Source of the DNA: Chitinophagaceae bacterium UBA1953
Lineage (GTDB): Bacteria; Bacteroidota; Bacteroidia; Chitinophagales; Chitinophagaceae
NCBI GenBank assembly: GCA_002336115.1
Contig: DDEN01000022.1
Location: 1-64,000, forward strand
DNA length: 64,000 bases
Direction of reading: 5' to 3'
In this document: piece by piece, positions 27,128 through 36,400 of the stretch
How positions within the stretch are numbered: the stretch's first letter is position 1
Layout of the letters: every line of letters begins with the position of its first letter
Translations under genes and position numbers: made by a program
The notes under the pieces: model-generated
What the model saw: only the letters and a program-made list of their open reading frames with translations
The model's database searches: none
Told to the model about the DNA's origin: nothing

Positions 27128-27270
27128 AACCAAACTACGGCACCTAAGATACACTTGTAATTTCAACAAGCACTTATAAAATAATTTGTACACCCCCATA
27201 ATTCATGTTTTTTAGGCAATAAACGGTTATTTACAGCGTAAAAACCTACATTTCAACCACTTAAACCGTG

Positions 27271-27501
27271 TCGTGCAGCGTCCAAATCGGGTCATGCACT
27301 GCCTAAATTGCAGCTTACACTGCCTAAATTACAGCGTGCAGCGTCCAAATCGGTATCTACAGTCTCCAAATCGTATCGTGCAGCTCCCAAATCAAGTCAT
27401 ACAGCTCCCAAATCGTGTCATGCACTGCCCAAATTGCAGCTTACACTGCCTAAATTACAGCGTGCAGCGTCCAAATCGGTATCTACAGCCACTTTATCAA
27501 T
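27271..27501. repeat. Array of eleven 21-bp degenerate tandem repeats
   Basis: Units start at 27271 and every 21 bp after that. The shared core is CAGCnyCCAAATCG, with a variant ACTGCCYAAATTGCAG in units 2, 3, 8 and 9. The last unit has diverged and a worn half-unit may precede the first. Units 2-4 recur as units 8-10, 126 bp later, almost unchanged, which shows a recent block duplication. The plus strand is open through the array and reads as heptads (xxQRPNR / xxLPNR), because 21 bp is seven codons. The array lies in a gap between two minus-strand genes, so it is more likely non-coding. There are no unique spacers, so it is not CRISPR. Confidence 0.9.
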
Positions 27502-27535
27502 CGCACTTATGCTAAAAAACAACACACCAATGAAA

Positions 27536-27568
27536 CATAAAAAAGCCCCAACGCTACGGTCGGGGCTT
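27536..27568 (-). terminator. Rho-independent terminator of nrdJ
   Basis: Stem AAGCCCC / GGGGCTT with a 12-nt loop. On the minus strand it is followed by a run of T (A-run at 27538-27544), 37 nt beyond the nrdJ stop. Confidence 0.8.
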
Positions 27569-27604
27569 CACTATTGAGAACCTTTAAGGAAATAAAAATA
27601 TTTC

Positions 27605-30600
27605 TTAGCTGCAACCCATGCTGTTACCACAGTTCAAACACTTGTAGCAAGTACCACTTCTGATGGTGATATGTCCGCACGTATTACAAGCAGGTGCATC
27701 GCTTTGCATACTTTTGGCGGCCATGTTTACTGCATCAAGACTGCTTTCAACTTTCATTGTTCCACCTGAAGAACTACGTTGCGTTTTTTGAGGCTGAGCA
27801 GATGAAGTAGCAGCAACACCAACTACTCTCACATCGCTTAATTCCGGTGTTTTCTTTTCGTACTCCAGGCCGGTTGGTATATCATCCCAGTCATCAGTTC
27901 CCGTATTGTTCAGTTCGGGTTTATCCAGCACATGAACTAAATCTGTACGTCCCAGGTATTCGTAAGCCAGGCAACGGAATACAAAATCAACAATGGAAGT
28001 TGTTGTTTTAATGTTCGGATGGTCAACCATACCGCTTGGTTCAAACTTAGTGAACACAAACTTCTCTACAAATTCTTCCAATGGAACACCATATTGCAAA
28101 CCTACCGATACGGCAATTGCAAAACTGTTCATTAAGCTGCGGAGGGTGCTACCTTCTTTTGCAAGATCAACAAAAATTTCACCAACAGTTCCATCGCTGT
28201 ACTCACCGGTACGGAGGAAAAGTGTTTGTCCGTTTATTTTTGCTTTTTGCGTAAAGCCTCTGCGTTTTGCCGGCAATGTTCTGCGTTCAACAATACGTGC
28301 AAGTTCACGCTTCAGTTTTGTATCGGGTGATGATTGTACACGTTTGTTGAGTTCTTCCAGCAACTCTGATACGGTAAGTTTACCCATATCCACAATCGGG
28401 CTTTCAGTTACAATCTCTTCTGCTTCGGCCTCAACTGCTTCTTTCTTTTTCTTTTCAGATCCTTTTGTGCTTAATGGCTGCGATAATTTAGAACCATCAC
28501 GATACAATGCACAGGCTTTCAATCCAAGCTTCCAGCTCATTAAATAAGCTTCTGCTATTTCATCCACTTTTGCTTCATTAGGAAGATTGATGGTTTTTGA
28601 AATAGCACCGCTCAGGAAGGGTTGTGCCGCAGCCATCATTTTAATGTGGCCGCTGTGATGAATATAACGCTGCCCTTTTTTGCCGTTTTTATTGGCACAA
28701 TCAAACACGGAATAATGTTCCTGTTTCAGATAAGGAGCACCTTCTATCGTCATTGTACCGCAGATATAATCATTTGCTTCCGCAATCTGATCATCAGTAA
28801 ATCCTAATGCTTCAAGCAGGCTCCACTCAAAATCGTTGTATTGTTCGGGAGTAAAACCAAGACGCTGCAAACACTCCTCACCCAAGGTGAAACGGTTAAA
28901 TACAAATCCAATTTCAAAAGCCGATGCCATGGAAGCATCCAGTTTCTTGATTTCTTCTGCAATAAATCCTTTTTCGCTTAACGATTGAGGATTGATATGC
29001 GGTGCGCCATTTAAAGATGCAGCGCCAACAGCGTATTTTACAATACCATCAATTTCCTTACCATTATAACCAAGTTTAACTAATGCAGCAGGCACAGACT
29101 GGTTGATGATTTTAAAATAACCGCCGCCGCTGAGTTTTTTAAACTTAACCAATGCAAAATCAGGTTCAACACCGGTTGTATCACAATCCATCACCAGGCC
29201 AATTGTTCCGGTAGGAGCAATTACGGTTGTTTGTGCATTGCGGTAACCATATTTTTCACCCATTGCCACTGCATCGTCCCAGCTTTTGCAGGCACTCTTC
29301 AGCAGGTAATCGGGGCAATATTGTGCTTTAATTCCCTGTGGCTTGATGCTGAGACCTACATACGCTTCATCAGCATCATAAGCAGCAGCACGGTGGTTAC
29401 GCATTACACGTAACATATCTTCTGCATTTTCATTGTAACGGGGAAATGCGCCAAGGAATTCAGCCATTTCTGCTGATGTTTTGTAAGAAATACCGGTCAT
29501 GATTGCGGAAATAGCACCAGCAATTCCACGAGCCTCTTCGCTATCATAAGGAATGCCCATTACCATCAGCATAGAACCAAGGTTGGCATATCCCAAACCA
29601 AGAGTTCTGTAATCGTAAGAAAGCTGAGCCACATCTTTAGAAGGAAACTGAGCCATCAGAACAGATACTTCAAGAACAACCGTCCATAAACGGCAGATGT
29701 ATTCAAAACCTTCCACATCAAATGTTTGAGTTGTTTCATCAAACAAACGGCGCAGGTTTACACTTGCAAGGTTACATGCTGTGTTGTCAAGGAACATGTA
29801 TTCGCTGCAGGGGTTCGATGCGTTGATGCGTCCACCTTTAGGCGAAGTATGCCATTCATTAATAGTAGTATCGTATTGCGTACCGGGATCAGCACAACGC
29901 CAGGCGGCATAAGCAATCTGGTTCCACACTTCCTGCGAAGGAATCTTTTTCATGGTGCGGCCATCTGTTCTTGCTTTCAGTTCCCAGTCTTCACCTTTTT
30001 CTAATTTCTCAAAGAATTCGTTAGGAATACGAACGGAGTTGTTGCTGTTTTGTCCGCTTACTGTACGGTAAGCTTCACCTTCATAATCATGAGAGTAACC
30101 TGCGGCAATTAATGCGCCTACTTTCTTTTCTTCTTCAACTTTCCAGTTGATGAACTCCATGATTTCAGGATGATCGAGATCAAGACATACCATTTTTGCA
30201 GCTCGGCGGGTTGTACCACCGCTCTTGATTGCCCCTGCAGCACGATCACCTATTTTAAGAAAGCTCATTAAACCGCTTGATGTACCGCCACCGCTGAGCT
30301 TTTCGCCTTCGCCACGAATGCCGGAGAAGTTTGTACCAACTCCTGAGCCATATTTAAAGATGCGTGCTTCACGAACCCACAAATCCATAATACCACCTTC
30401 ATTCACCAAATCATCGTTCACACTTAATATAAAGCAGGCATGTGGCTGAGGACGTTCGTAAGCCGAAGTTGATTTTTTCAACTCGCCGTCTTTAGCATCA
30501 ACAAAATAGTGCCCTTGTGGCTTTCCTTTTATACCATAGCTTTCATATAAACCGGTATTAAACCATTGCGGACTGTTAGGTACGCAAACCTGGTTGAGAA

Positions 30601-30976
30601 TGCTGTAAACCAACTCGTCATAAAAAACATCTGCATCTTTTGCACTTGCAAAATAACCATAACGTTCGCCCCACACTTTCCAGCAATTAGCCATACGGTG
30701 AGCTACTTGTTTGGATGATGTTTCTCTGCCTGTAGAACCATCGGACTGAGGCACCCCTGCCTTACGGAAATACTTCTGAGCAATAATGTCGGTTGCAATC
30801 TGGCTCCAATGCGATGGAACTTCCACATTATTCATTTCAAATACAACCTCACCCGACGGATTGCGGATGATGGAAGTACGGTAATCATAATCAAACAGGT
30901 CAAAAGGCGAAACACCTTCTTTCGTAAACCTGCGGCTGAATTTCAGCCCTTTTATTTGTTGCTTTTTGCCGGCCAT
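27605..30976 (-). CDS. nrdJ: Adenosylcobalamin-dependent ribonucleotide reductase (class II)
   Basis: Reduces ribonucleotides to deoxyribonucleotides with a B12-derived radical and no oxygen requirement. 1123 aa. Active-site pattern NPCSE at residues 388-392 supplies the radical Cys390 with the Asn/Glu pair. AAKMVCLDLDHP carries the first redox Cys and ACNLASVNL the second. The long C-terminal extension ends in a zinc-ribbon-like block, CNTCGHITIRSGTCYKC then CGNSMGCS; its terminal cysteines probably regenerate the active-site disulfide. No class I nrdAB or B12 riboswitch is visible nearby. A terminator follows. The leader carries an operator-like repeat at 31123-31160. Confidence 0.96.
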   Translation of the reverse strand: MAGKKQQIKGLKFSRRFTKEGVSPFDLFDYDYRTSIIRNPSGEVVFEMNNVEVPSHWSQIATDIIAQKYFRKAGVPQSDGSTGRETSSKQVAHRMANCWKVWGERYGYFASAKDADVFYDELVYSILNQVCVPNSPQWFNTGLYESYGIKGKPQGHYFVDAKDGELKKSTSAYERPQPHACFILSVNDDLVNEGGIMDLWVREARIFKYGSGVGTNFSGIRGEGEKLSGGGTSSGLMSFLKIGDRAAGAIKSGGTTRRAAKMVCLDLDHPEIMEFINWKVEEEKKVGALIAAGYSHDYEGEAYRTVSGQNSNNSVRIPNEFFEKLEKGEDWELKARTDGRTMKKIPSQEVWNQIAYAAWRCADPGTQYDTTINEWHTSPKGGRINASNPCSEYMFLDNTACNLASVNLRRLFDETTQTFDVEGFEYICRLWTVVLEVSVLMAQFPSKDVAQLSYDYRTLGLGYANLGSMLMVMGIPYDSEEARGIAGAISAIMTGISYKTSAEMAEFLGAFPRYNENAEDMLRVMRNHRAAAYDADEAYVGLSIKPQGIKAQYCPDYLLKSACKSWDDAVAMGEKYGYRNAQTTVIAPTGTIGLVMDCDTTGVEPDFALVKFKKLSGGGYFKIINQSVPAALVKLGYNGKEIDGIVKYAVGAASLNGAPHINPQSLSEKGFIAEEIKKLDASMASAFEIGFVFNRFTLGEECLQRLGFTPEQYNDFEWSLLEALGFTDDQIAEANDYICGTMTIEGAPYLKQEHYSVFDCANKNGKKGQRYIHHSGHIKMMAAAQPFLSGAISKTINLPNEAKVDEIAEAYLMSWKLGLKACALYRDGSKLSQPLSTKGSEKKKKEAVEAEAEEIVTESPIVDMGKLTVSELLEELNKRVQSSPDTKLKRELARIVERRTLPAKRRGFTQKAKINGQTLFLRTGEYSDGTVGEIFVDLAKEGSTLRSLMNSFAIAVSVGLQYGVPLEEFVEKFVFTKFEPSGMVDHPNIKTTTSIVDFVFRCLAYEYLGRTDLVHVLDKPELNNTGTDDWDDIPTGLEYEKKTPELSDVRVVGVAATSSAQPQKTQRSSSGGTMKVESSLDAVNMAAKSMQSDAPACNTCGHITIRSGTCYKCLNCGNSMGCS

Positions 30977-31379
30977 AATTGCTCTGTTTATTGGTTAGTT
31001 GGGTTAAGAAATCGTTAACAGAAAAGAGTACGAAAATATTTTTTCATTCGATATGTTGCACATGCTAAATATTAACAGTCTGTGGAAATCAAACGAAAAT
31101 CCAATCCAGTCCGCACTTTCTGTTTTACGCACATTTTTACGCACACAAAATGTGCGTAACTTTAAAAAAATCTTGCTCAGGTGATAAAAATTCCCTTACC
31201 CTTGCCTGCGTGGCATTTCAAAGCGTTAGCAACCGAAAATATGGCTAACGTTATATTACAAGCGAAAACCAAAGAGTATCCATTTCAGAAAACAAACCCG
31301 GGTATATAAAAACAAAAACAGCCATATATGCCCGACACTAACTATTTTTTTGCATTTTTGCAGCAATCTTGATTACTGG
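30977..31379. other. Divergent region between nrdJ and the GGGP synthase gene
   Basis: 403 bp, AT-rich. Its one clear structure is the triple TACGCACA element at 31123-31160. A short plus-strand frame (31062-31184, 40 codons from an ATG) overlaps that element; I see no ribosome binding site and do not call it a gene. Confidence 0.5.
31123..31160. promoter_or_regulatory. Two direct and one inverted TACGCACA copies
   Basis: TTTTACGCACA occurs at 31123-31133 and again at 31135-31145 (12-bp period). AAAATGTGCGTAA follows at 31147-31159 as an inverted copy, giving 13-bp arms (31125-31137 with 31147-31159). This could be an operator or an RNA hairpin. It lies about 150 bp upstream of nrdJ and about 220 bp upstream of the GGGP synthase start. 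Confidence 0.5.
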
Positions 31380-32135
31380 ATGAAGCAATACATCTATACA
31401 CAATTACAGGAAAGGAAACAGAGCGGAAGGAAATCATTTGCCGTACTAATTGATCCGGATAAAATATCTGTACATTCTGCCGACCACCTGGTAAAACTGG
31501 CTACGGATTCCGGAGTTGATTTTTTTCTGGTTGGAGGCAGCCTGGTTGTATCAAACAATCTTGATGAAGTAGTTCAGCAGATAAAAACTTCATGCAATAT
31601 CCCGGTCATTCTCTTTCCGGGAAGTCCCTCACAGATTACAAAATACGCCGATGGACTGTTATACCTATCGCTCATCTCTGGCCGCAATCCGGAACTGCTC
31701 ATTGGTCAGCATGTAATTTCTGCCCCTGTTGTTAAACAAAGCGGACTTGAAATAATTTCTACCGGATATATGGTTGTAGATGGCGGCGCACCAACCACAG
31801 TTTCATACATCAGCAATGCCACCCCTCTCCCTTCTGATAAAAACGAAATAGCTGTATGCACAGCAATGGCGGGAGAAATGCTGGGAATGAAAGTAATTTA
31901 TATGGATGCGGGCAGTGGTGCCAAACGTCCTATTACCGAAAGCATGATTGAAAGCGTGGCAAGCCATATAGAAATTCCTCTTATCATTGGCGGTGGTATT
32001 ACAACTCCTGAAAAAGCATACCTCAACTGTAAAGCAGGAGCCGATGTGATTGTAATTGGCAATGCCATTGAAAAAGATGCAGCGCTGATTAAAGAAATGG
32101 CCGCAGCTATTCATAGCGTGCCGGTGAAAGTGTAG
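31380..32135 (+). CDS. Geranylgeranylglyceryl phosphate synthase family protein
   Basis: TIM-barrel prenyltransferase that joins a polyprenyl diphosphate to glycerol-1-phosphate, the ether-lipid step known from archaea and also encoded by some Bacteroidota. About 251 aa. Typical blocks: KSFAVLIDPDK near the N-terminus, GVDFFLVGGSL, PVILFPGSPSQI, GLLYLSLISGRNPELLIGQHV, ISTGYMVVDGG, VIYMDAGSGAKRPI, PLIIGGGITTPEKA and GADVIVIGNAIEKD. These cover the phosphate-binding loops. The ATG at 31380 is used; the frame extends upstream only through non-ATG codons. The product and prenyl chain length in this organism cannot be read from sequence. Confidence 0.92.
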   Translation: MKQYIYTQLQERKQSGRKSFAVLIDPDKISVHSADHLVKLATDSGVDFFLVGGSLVVSNNLDEVVQQIKTSCNIPVILFPGSPSQITKYADGLLYLSLISGRNPELLIGQHVISAPVVKQSGLEIISTGYMVVDGGAPTTVSYISNATPLPSDKNEIAVCTAMAGEMLGMKVIYMDAGSGAKRPITESMIESVASHIEIPLIIGGGITTPEKAYLNCKAGADVIVIGNAIEKDAALIKEMAAAIHSVPVKV

Positions 32136-32166
32136 CTTCCGTTTAAATTTCGGAAACCTTCCGGCT

Positions 32167-32198
32167 TTGCATTCAACAAACAATATTTTGTAATTTTA
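32167..32198 (+). promoter_or_regulatory. Bacteroidota-type promoter of the aspartic protease gene
   Basis: TTG at 32167-32169, 21-nt spacer, TAATTTTA at 32191-32198 (one mismatch to TAnnTTTG). It lies 14 nt before the ATG, so the leader would be very short. Confidence 0.45.
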
Positions 32199-32211
32199 GA
32201 AAAAACTTGTT

Positions 32212-32664
32212 ATGGGATTAGTGTATGCAGAAATTGAACTCATAAACGGAGGAGATGTGGAAATGGCCCGTCGTCGTATTATTGGTGAAGACGAGGTAAA
32301 ACGAATGAAAGTAACAGCACTCGTTGATACAGGCAGCTATATGCTTTGCATAAATGAAAACATACAGGAACAATTACAATTACCGGTAGTAGAAAAAAGA
32401 AAAGCCCAGCTTGCAAACGGCGAAATTGTGCAATGTGACGTTGTAGCACCCGTTGAACTTCGCTTTAAGAACAGGGCCACAACCTGCAGGGCAATGGTGT
32501 TACCTGGTAACAATGAAGTGCTGCTTGGTGCAATTCCATTGGAAGATATGGATGTATTAATTCATCCGCTTCGTCAGGAATTAATTGTAAATCCAGAACA
32601 TCCTTACTTTGCGCAGATGAAATTAAAAACAATCAAATTGCCGGGGAATGATACTACTTTATAG
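32212..32664 (+). CDS. Clan AA retropepsin-like aspartic protease
   Basis: 150 aa. The motif ALVDTGSYML places the catalytic Asp39 in the DTGS signature of retropepsin-like proteases. This is followed by the AQLANGEIVQCDVVAPVEL block and VLLGAIPLEDMDVLI, which resembles the hydrophobic second motif (L-L-G-x-x-x-L) of clan AA. One Asp motif per chain means that the enzyme would act as a homodimer. It has no signal peptide and is likely cytoplasmic. Similar stand-alone proteins occur in bacteria with unknown substrates. A good promoter lies just upstream. The end overlaps the converging LytTR regulator gene by 6 bp. Confidence 0.85.
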   Translation: MGLVYAEIELINGGDVEMARRRIIGEDEVKRMKVTALVDTGSYMLCINENIQEQLQLPVVEKRKAQLANGEIVQCDVVAPVELRFKNRATTCRAMVLPGNNEVLLGAIPLEDMDVLIHPLRQELIVNPEHPYFAQMKLKTIKLPGNDTTL

Positions 32665-33405
32665 CTTCTGTATATTTCTTACACCGGTTTCATTCAATTC
32701 AATTGGCATCAGGTTTACTGATGAAAGAAAATAGCAACGGTTTGAAGATGTTACAATTTTTTGCACATAAAATTTATTGATAAAATGGCTTCTGTCAACT
32801 CTCAAAACAGAAGTATTCACAAATTTTTCTTCCAGACGCTTCATACTTTCGGTTATAAGTTCATTTTTGCCATCATTCAAAAATATTCGTGAGTAATTGC
32901 CTTCTGCTTTTATATATACAATCTGTTCTGTTCGCAAAAACAGCGTTCCAACTATGCAGGAAAACTCTAACTGAAAAGAAGAACTGTTCAATAATGACAG
33001 CCGTTCAACATCACTTACTACTACTTCTTCTCTTATTCGTTCTTTTACTCTTTCCAATGCATCTGTCAGTTCTTCGGCAATAACCGGCTTTATCAGAAAA
33101 TCAATCGTTGACAGATACATTGCCTTTCTGTAATAATCACTCTTATTATAAGCAGTTGTAATAATCACTTTTAAAGTGATCCCGGCTTTTTTTAACAGTT
33201 CAAGAAGTTCAATTCCTGTTTTGCCGGGCATTTCAATGTCGAGAAAAAGCAGATCAGGTTTTAGTACAACAATTTTCTCAAAACCATCTTCAGTATTTTC
33301 ACACATTGCCACAATATCAATTTCAGGGTGTTTTTCAAGTTTGCTTTTTAATGCTTCTCTTGGTTTAAACTCATCTTCAATAATGATTGTTCTGATTGTT
33401 TTCAT
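32659..33405 (-). CDS. LytTR-family response regulator
   Basis: 248-aa two-component response regulator: N-terminal receiver domain with acidic pocket Glu10/Asp11, phosphoacceptor Asp56 in LLFLDIEMPGKTG and Lys in LIKP, then a LytTR DNA-binding domain (LFLRTEQIVYIKAEGNYSRIFL, then LRVDRSHFINKFYVQKI). Its partner is the propeller histidine kinase immediately upstream (gap 44 bp), in the same probable operon as the T9SS subtilase. LytTR regulators bind direct repeats of about 9-12 bp; I did not find an obvious site. Ends in a 6-bp overlap with the converging protease gene. Confidence 0.92.
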   Translation of the reverse strand: MKTIRTIIIEDEFKPREALKSKLEKHPEIDIVAMCENTEDGFEKIVVLKPDLLFLDIEMPGKTGIELLELLKKAGITLKVIITTAYNKSDYYRKAMYLSTIDFLIKPVIAEELTDALERVKERIREEVVVSDVERLSLLNSSSFQLEFSCIVGTLFLRTEQIVYIKAEGNYSRIFLNDGKNELITESMKRLEEKFVNTSVLRVDRSHFINKFYVQKIVTSSNRCYFLSSVNLMPIELNETGVRNIQKL

Positions 33406-33449
33406 AACTATTGCAGCATTGTTATTTTCTGGTAATATGTTGCCTGATT

Positions 33450-36400
33450 TTAAACATTGAATGAATAACCTTCGGGAATATAAACAGAAAAAGTTGTACC
33501 TGATGAAATTCCATCTTTCGTGTACAAATCGTCTATAAGTTGTTTTATTTTTTGATGATTTGACTGATTGTACAACTCTATTTGTCTGTTCAAAATAGCC
33601 AAACCTTGTTTCGTACTTTCTTTGTTATACAATAATGATTGTTTTCGGCCAATTCCATTATCTGATACTTTCAGCCATGTGCCATTATTTTCTCTATATA
33701 TTGAAATTGTAATACAACCATTACCTTTTTTATTTTTCAGGCCATGTTTGATGGCATTTTCGGCATAAGTATGCAAAATCATATTCGGCACCATCACCTG
33801 TTTGTCAACACCTTCAGCAATATCAAATCTATAATTAATCCTATCTTCAAACCGTAGCTTTTCCATATCGAGGTATAGTTTTAAATAAACTAATTCCTCG
33901 TCGAGTGTGCGTGCTGACCTATCACTGTCAGCAAGTGTAATGTTATGCAACCGGCTTAAAATGGCTAAATATTTTGACGCATTTCCTGTATCACCTTTCT
34001 CAATATAATAATCAATGTTTGCAAAAGCGTTACCGCTGAAATGAGGAATAGCTTTGCTTCGGATAGCCTTTAATTGCAACTCATTCATAAGTTTTAAACG
34101 TTCTGTTTCTTTTCGTTTTCGGAGCATCAGCATCCTGGTGATAAATACAACAACAGTAATACTAAACAATATAATTACCAGTTTAAATATCACTGTCTCA
34201 TACCACCATGCCATTATGGTGATTGGTGAAGATGAAGTTATTGTGCTCCACTTAACCGCATCGGTTGAACTTTGAACCTGAAATGTATAAGTACCCGGCT
34301 GCAAATGATTATATACAGCGTCTGCAATTGCAGACGGCTGACTCCAGTTTGTATCCACTTCTTTCAAACGGTAGCGGTAAACCAAATTATCATAATTGCT
34401 CATGGCTGCCGTTCCAAATTCAAACCAAAAATTTCTAAACAACTTATTTACTCTGAAAATTCCACTATTTCCTGTATCTGTCAGTATAATACTACTGTCA
34501 TTTACATTAATTGCTTTAATGGAAAAAATAACAGGTGCATTTATTATAGTTGTTTGCGCCAATAATTTTTCCGGCCAGAAACGGATTATTTTATCGCTGC
34601 AGGGCCACCAGATACTGCCATCTGAATCATGTAGAAAAGAATTTTGACCGCCTTCAGTTGTAATAAAACCACTGCCTGCATCAAACCGACGGTAATATTC
34701 CTTACCTGTTTTATAAAATTCTTCCAGATCAAGAAATATAATTTCAAATCCCCCGCCAATTACCAGCCATTTCCTGTTCCATGTTGTGAGCGACAATACC
34801 AGTTGCCTGCCGGGAAACTGTTGCATTACATGAGCGGTTCCATTTCGCACAAGCGTAAGTTTTTGTGCATGCCCCAACAATAAACCGTTCCATGAATCCA
34901 TGCAGGAACTGATAGCATTTATTTGCTCCGCCCCCGGTACAGGCTGCCATTGATTGTTGATTCTGATCAAAGAAGTTCCTGCTCCGGAAAGAATCGGTTG
35001 GCCTTGTGAATCTGCAGTAATATGAAGTACAGAATGTAAATCCTTATAGGGGAGTTTCAATACCGTATCAAGCTTTAGTGTGGCAATATCCAGTTCAAAC
35101 AACCAGTTATATTTACTGATGAGTACTTTGTGTGTTTTGGTATCTTCCCATGCTGCAAACATATCGGCTCCTTTACCATAGAGGTTGTATTGCTTTAGAA
35201 CACCTTTGTTGAGATAATAAAAACCACCAGCGGCAGCCAGTATTACTGCTCCGTTCTGCAAAGCCAATGTTCCGTACGCTCCTTTTCGCATAAGATCATT
35301 AGCTGCTGTTTTGTCAACCTGTGTACACCTTTTCCAGCTTTTGATATCAGCTCTACTTTCAAAAAAACCATGCTCGTAACTGGCATAAAAGAAGTTTCCT
35401 TCCCTTGTTTTTGCCAAACTCCAAACCGCATCTGTAGCTCCCGGTTGTACGTTCAGTTTATATTCCTGCATGGCCCTTTGATAAAAACAATACAACCCGT
35501 TTTCAGTTGCAATCCATAGGTTTCCTTCTTTATCAAACAGTTTAAAGTTGGATAATGGCAGTTTTGCCAGCACCGTGGATTGCTGCATTGTGGTTTCAAC
35601 AATCTCCTGTTGAAGATTTTGATAAATGCATTTATTATTGCCTGTAAAAAAAGCATGTTGAGCATGTTGTATGTCGAGAAGTTCAGACAACCCTGTTGAG
35701 CGGGGCCTGAAACGGATGAGCTTTTGTGAAAGATCAATTTCATAGAGCTTCGAAAAAAAATTACCTGCAAAAAAAGAAGCCTTGGGATAGCTGCTGTAAC
35801 TGAACCCGGTAAAGCGTTCGGGAGTTGGCTGCACATCTACCAGTTTATTAAAATGATACAGGTAAAACTGAGGACCTATTTCGCCGGTTGGTTTATAATC
35901 TATTGCAAGGATATGCCCGTCTGGAGTGATATCGGTTATCATCCATTTATGTAGCCACACTTCCCGTTCATAGCGGCGGGTGTGCAGATTATACACTGCA
36001 ACAACAGATTGCCTGAGATATTTATCATCGGAAAAAGCGTTAACCGAAACAAATATTTTACCCTTTTCTGCCGATGGAAGCAGGAATGCAACGGCATTGG
36101 CATTCCAATGGGGTGGGAGTGCAACCGTTTGAATCACATCACCCCGGATAATATTAAAAGAGTTACCGTACCATGCCACTAATATATCTCCCTCCTGTGT
36201 TTCTGCTACCTGCACCACCTGGCGGCCGGCAGCACCTTCTTTAGGCGTAAACACCTTAAACTGCTTACCATCCCAACGTGCAAGTCCAAATTTGGTGCCC
36301 ACCCATACAAATCCTTTACTGTCGCAAAACAGATAAGTAATCTGTATTTGCGGCAGGCCGTCTGCAATGGTGAAATGGCGATAGGTGTAGTTAGTACTCA

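Larger units (their letters stand above)
27050..27604. other. 555-bp intergenic region holding the repeat array
   Basis: Contains, in order: the leader of the lipocalin-like gene with its palindrome, about 140 bp of AT-rich unremarkable DNA, the 21-bp repeat array and the terminator of nrdJ. No convincing gene. Confidence 0.6.

Noticed and set aside
27273..27515. Plus-strand reading frame across the first repeat array, with heptad repeats
   Set aside because: It is open because each unit is 21 bp without stops. No ribosome binding site is seen, a second plus-strand frame is open as well, and the composition is unlike neighbouring proteins.
31062..31184. 40-codon plus-strand frame from an ATG in the nrdJ/GGGP synthase gap
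   Set aside because: It overlaps the triple TACGCACA element, has no visible ribosome binding site and no recognisable product.
30977..31379. B12 riboswitch or NrdR boxes upstream of nrdJ
   Set aside because: No cobalamin-box-like conserved core and no NrdR palindrome seen; only the TACGCACA element.
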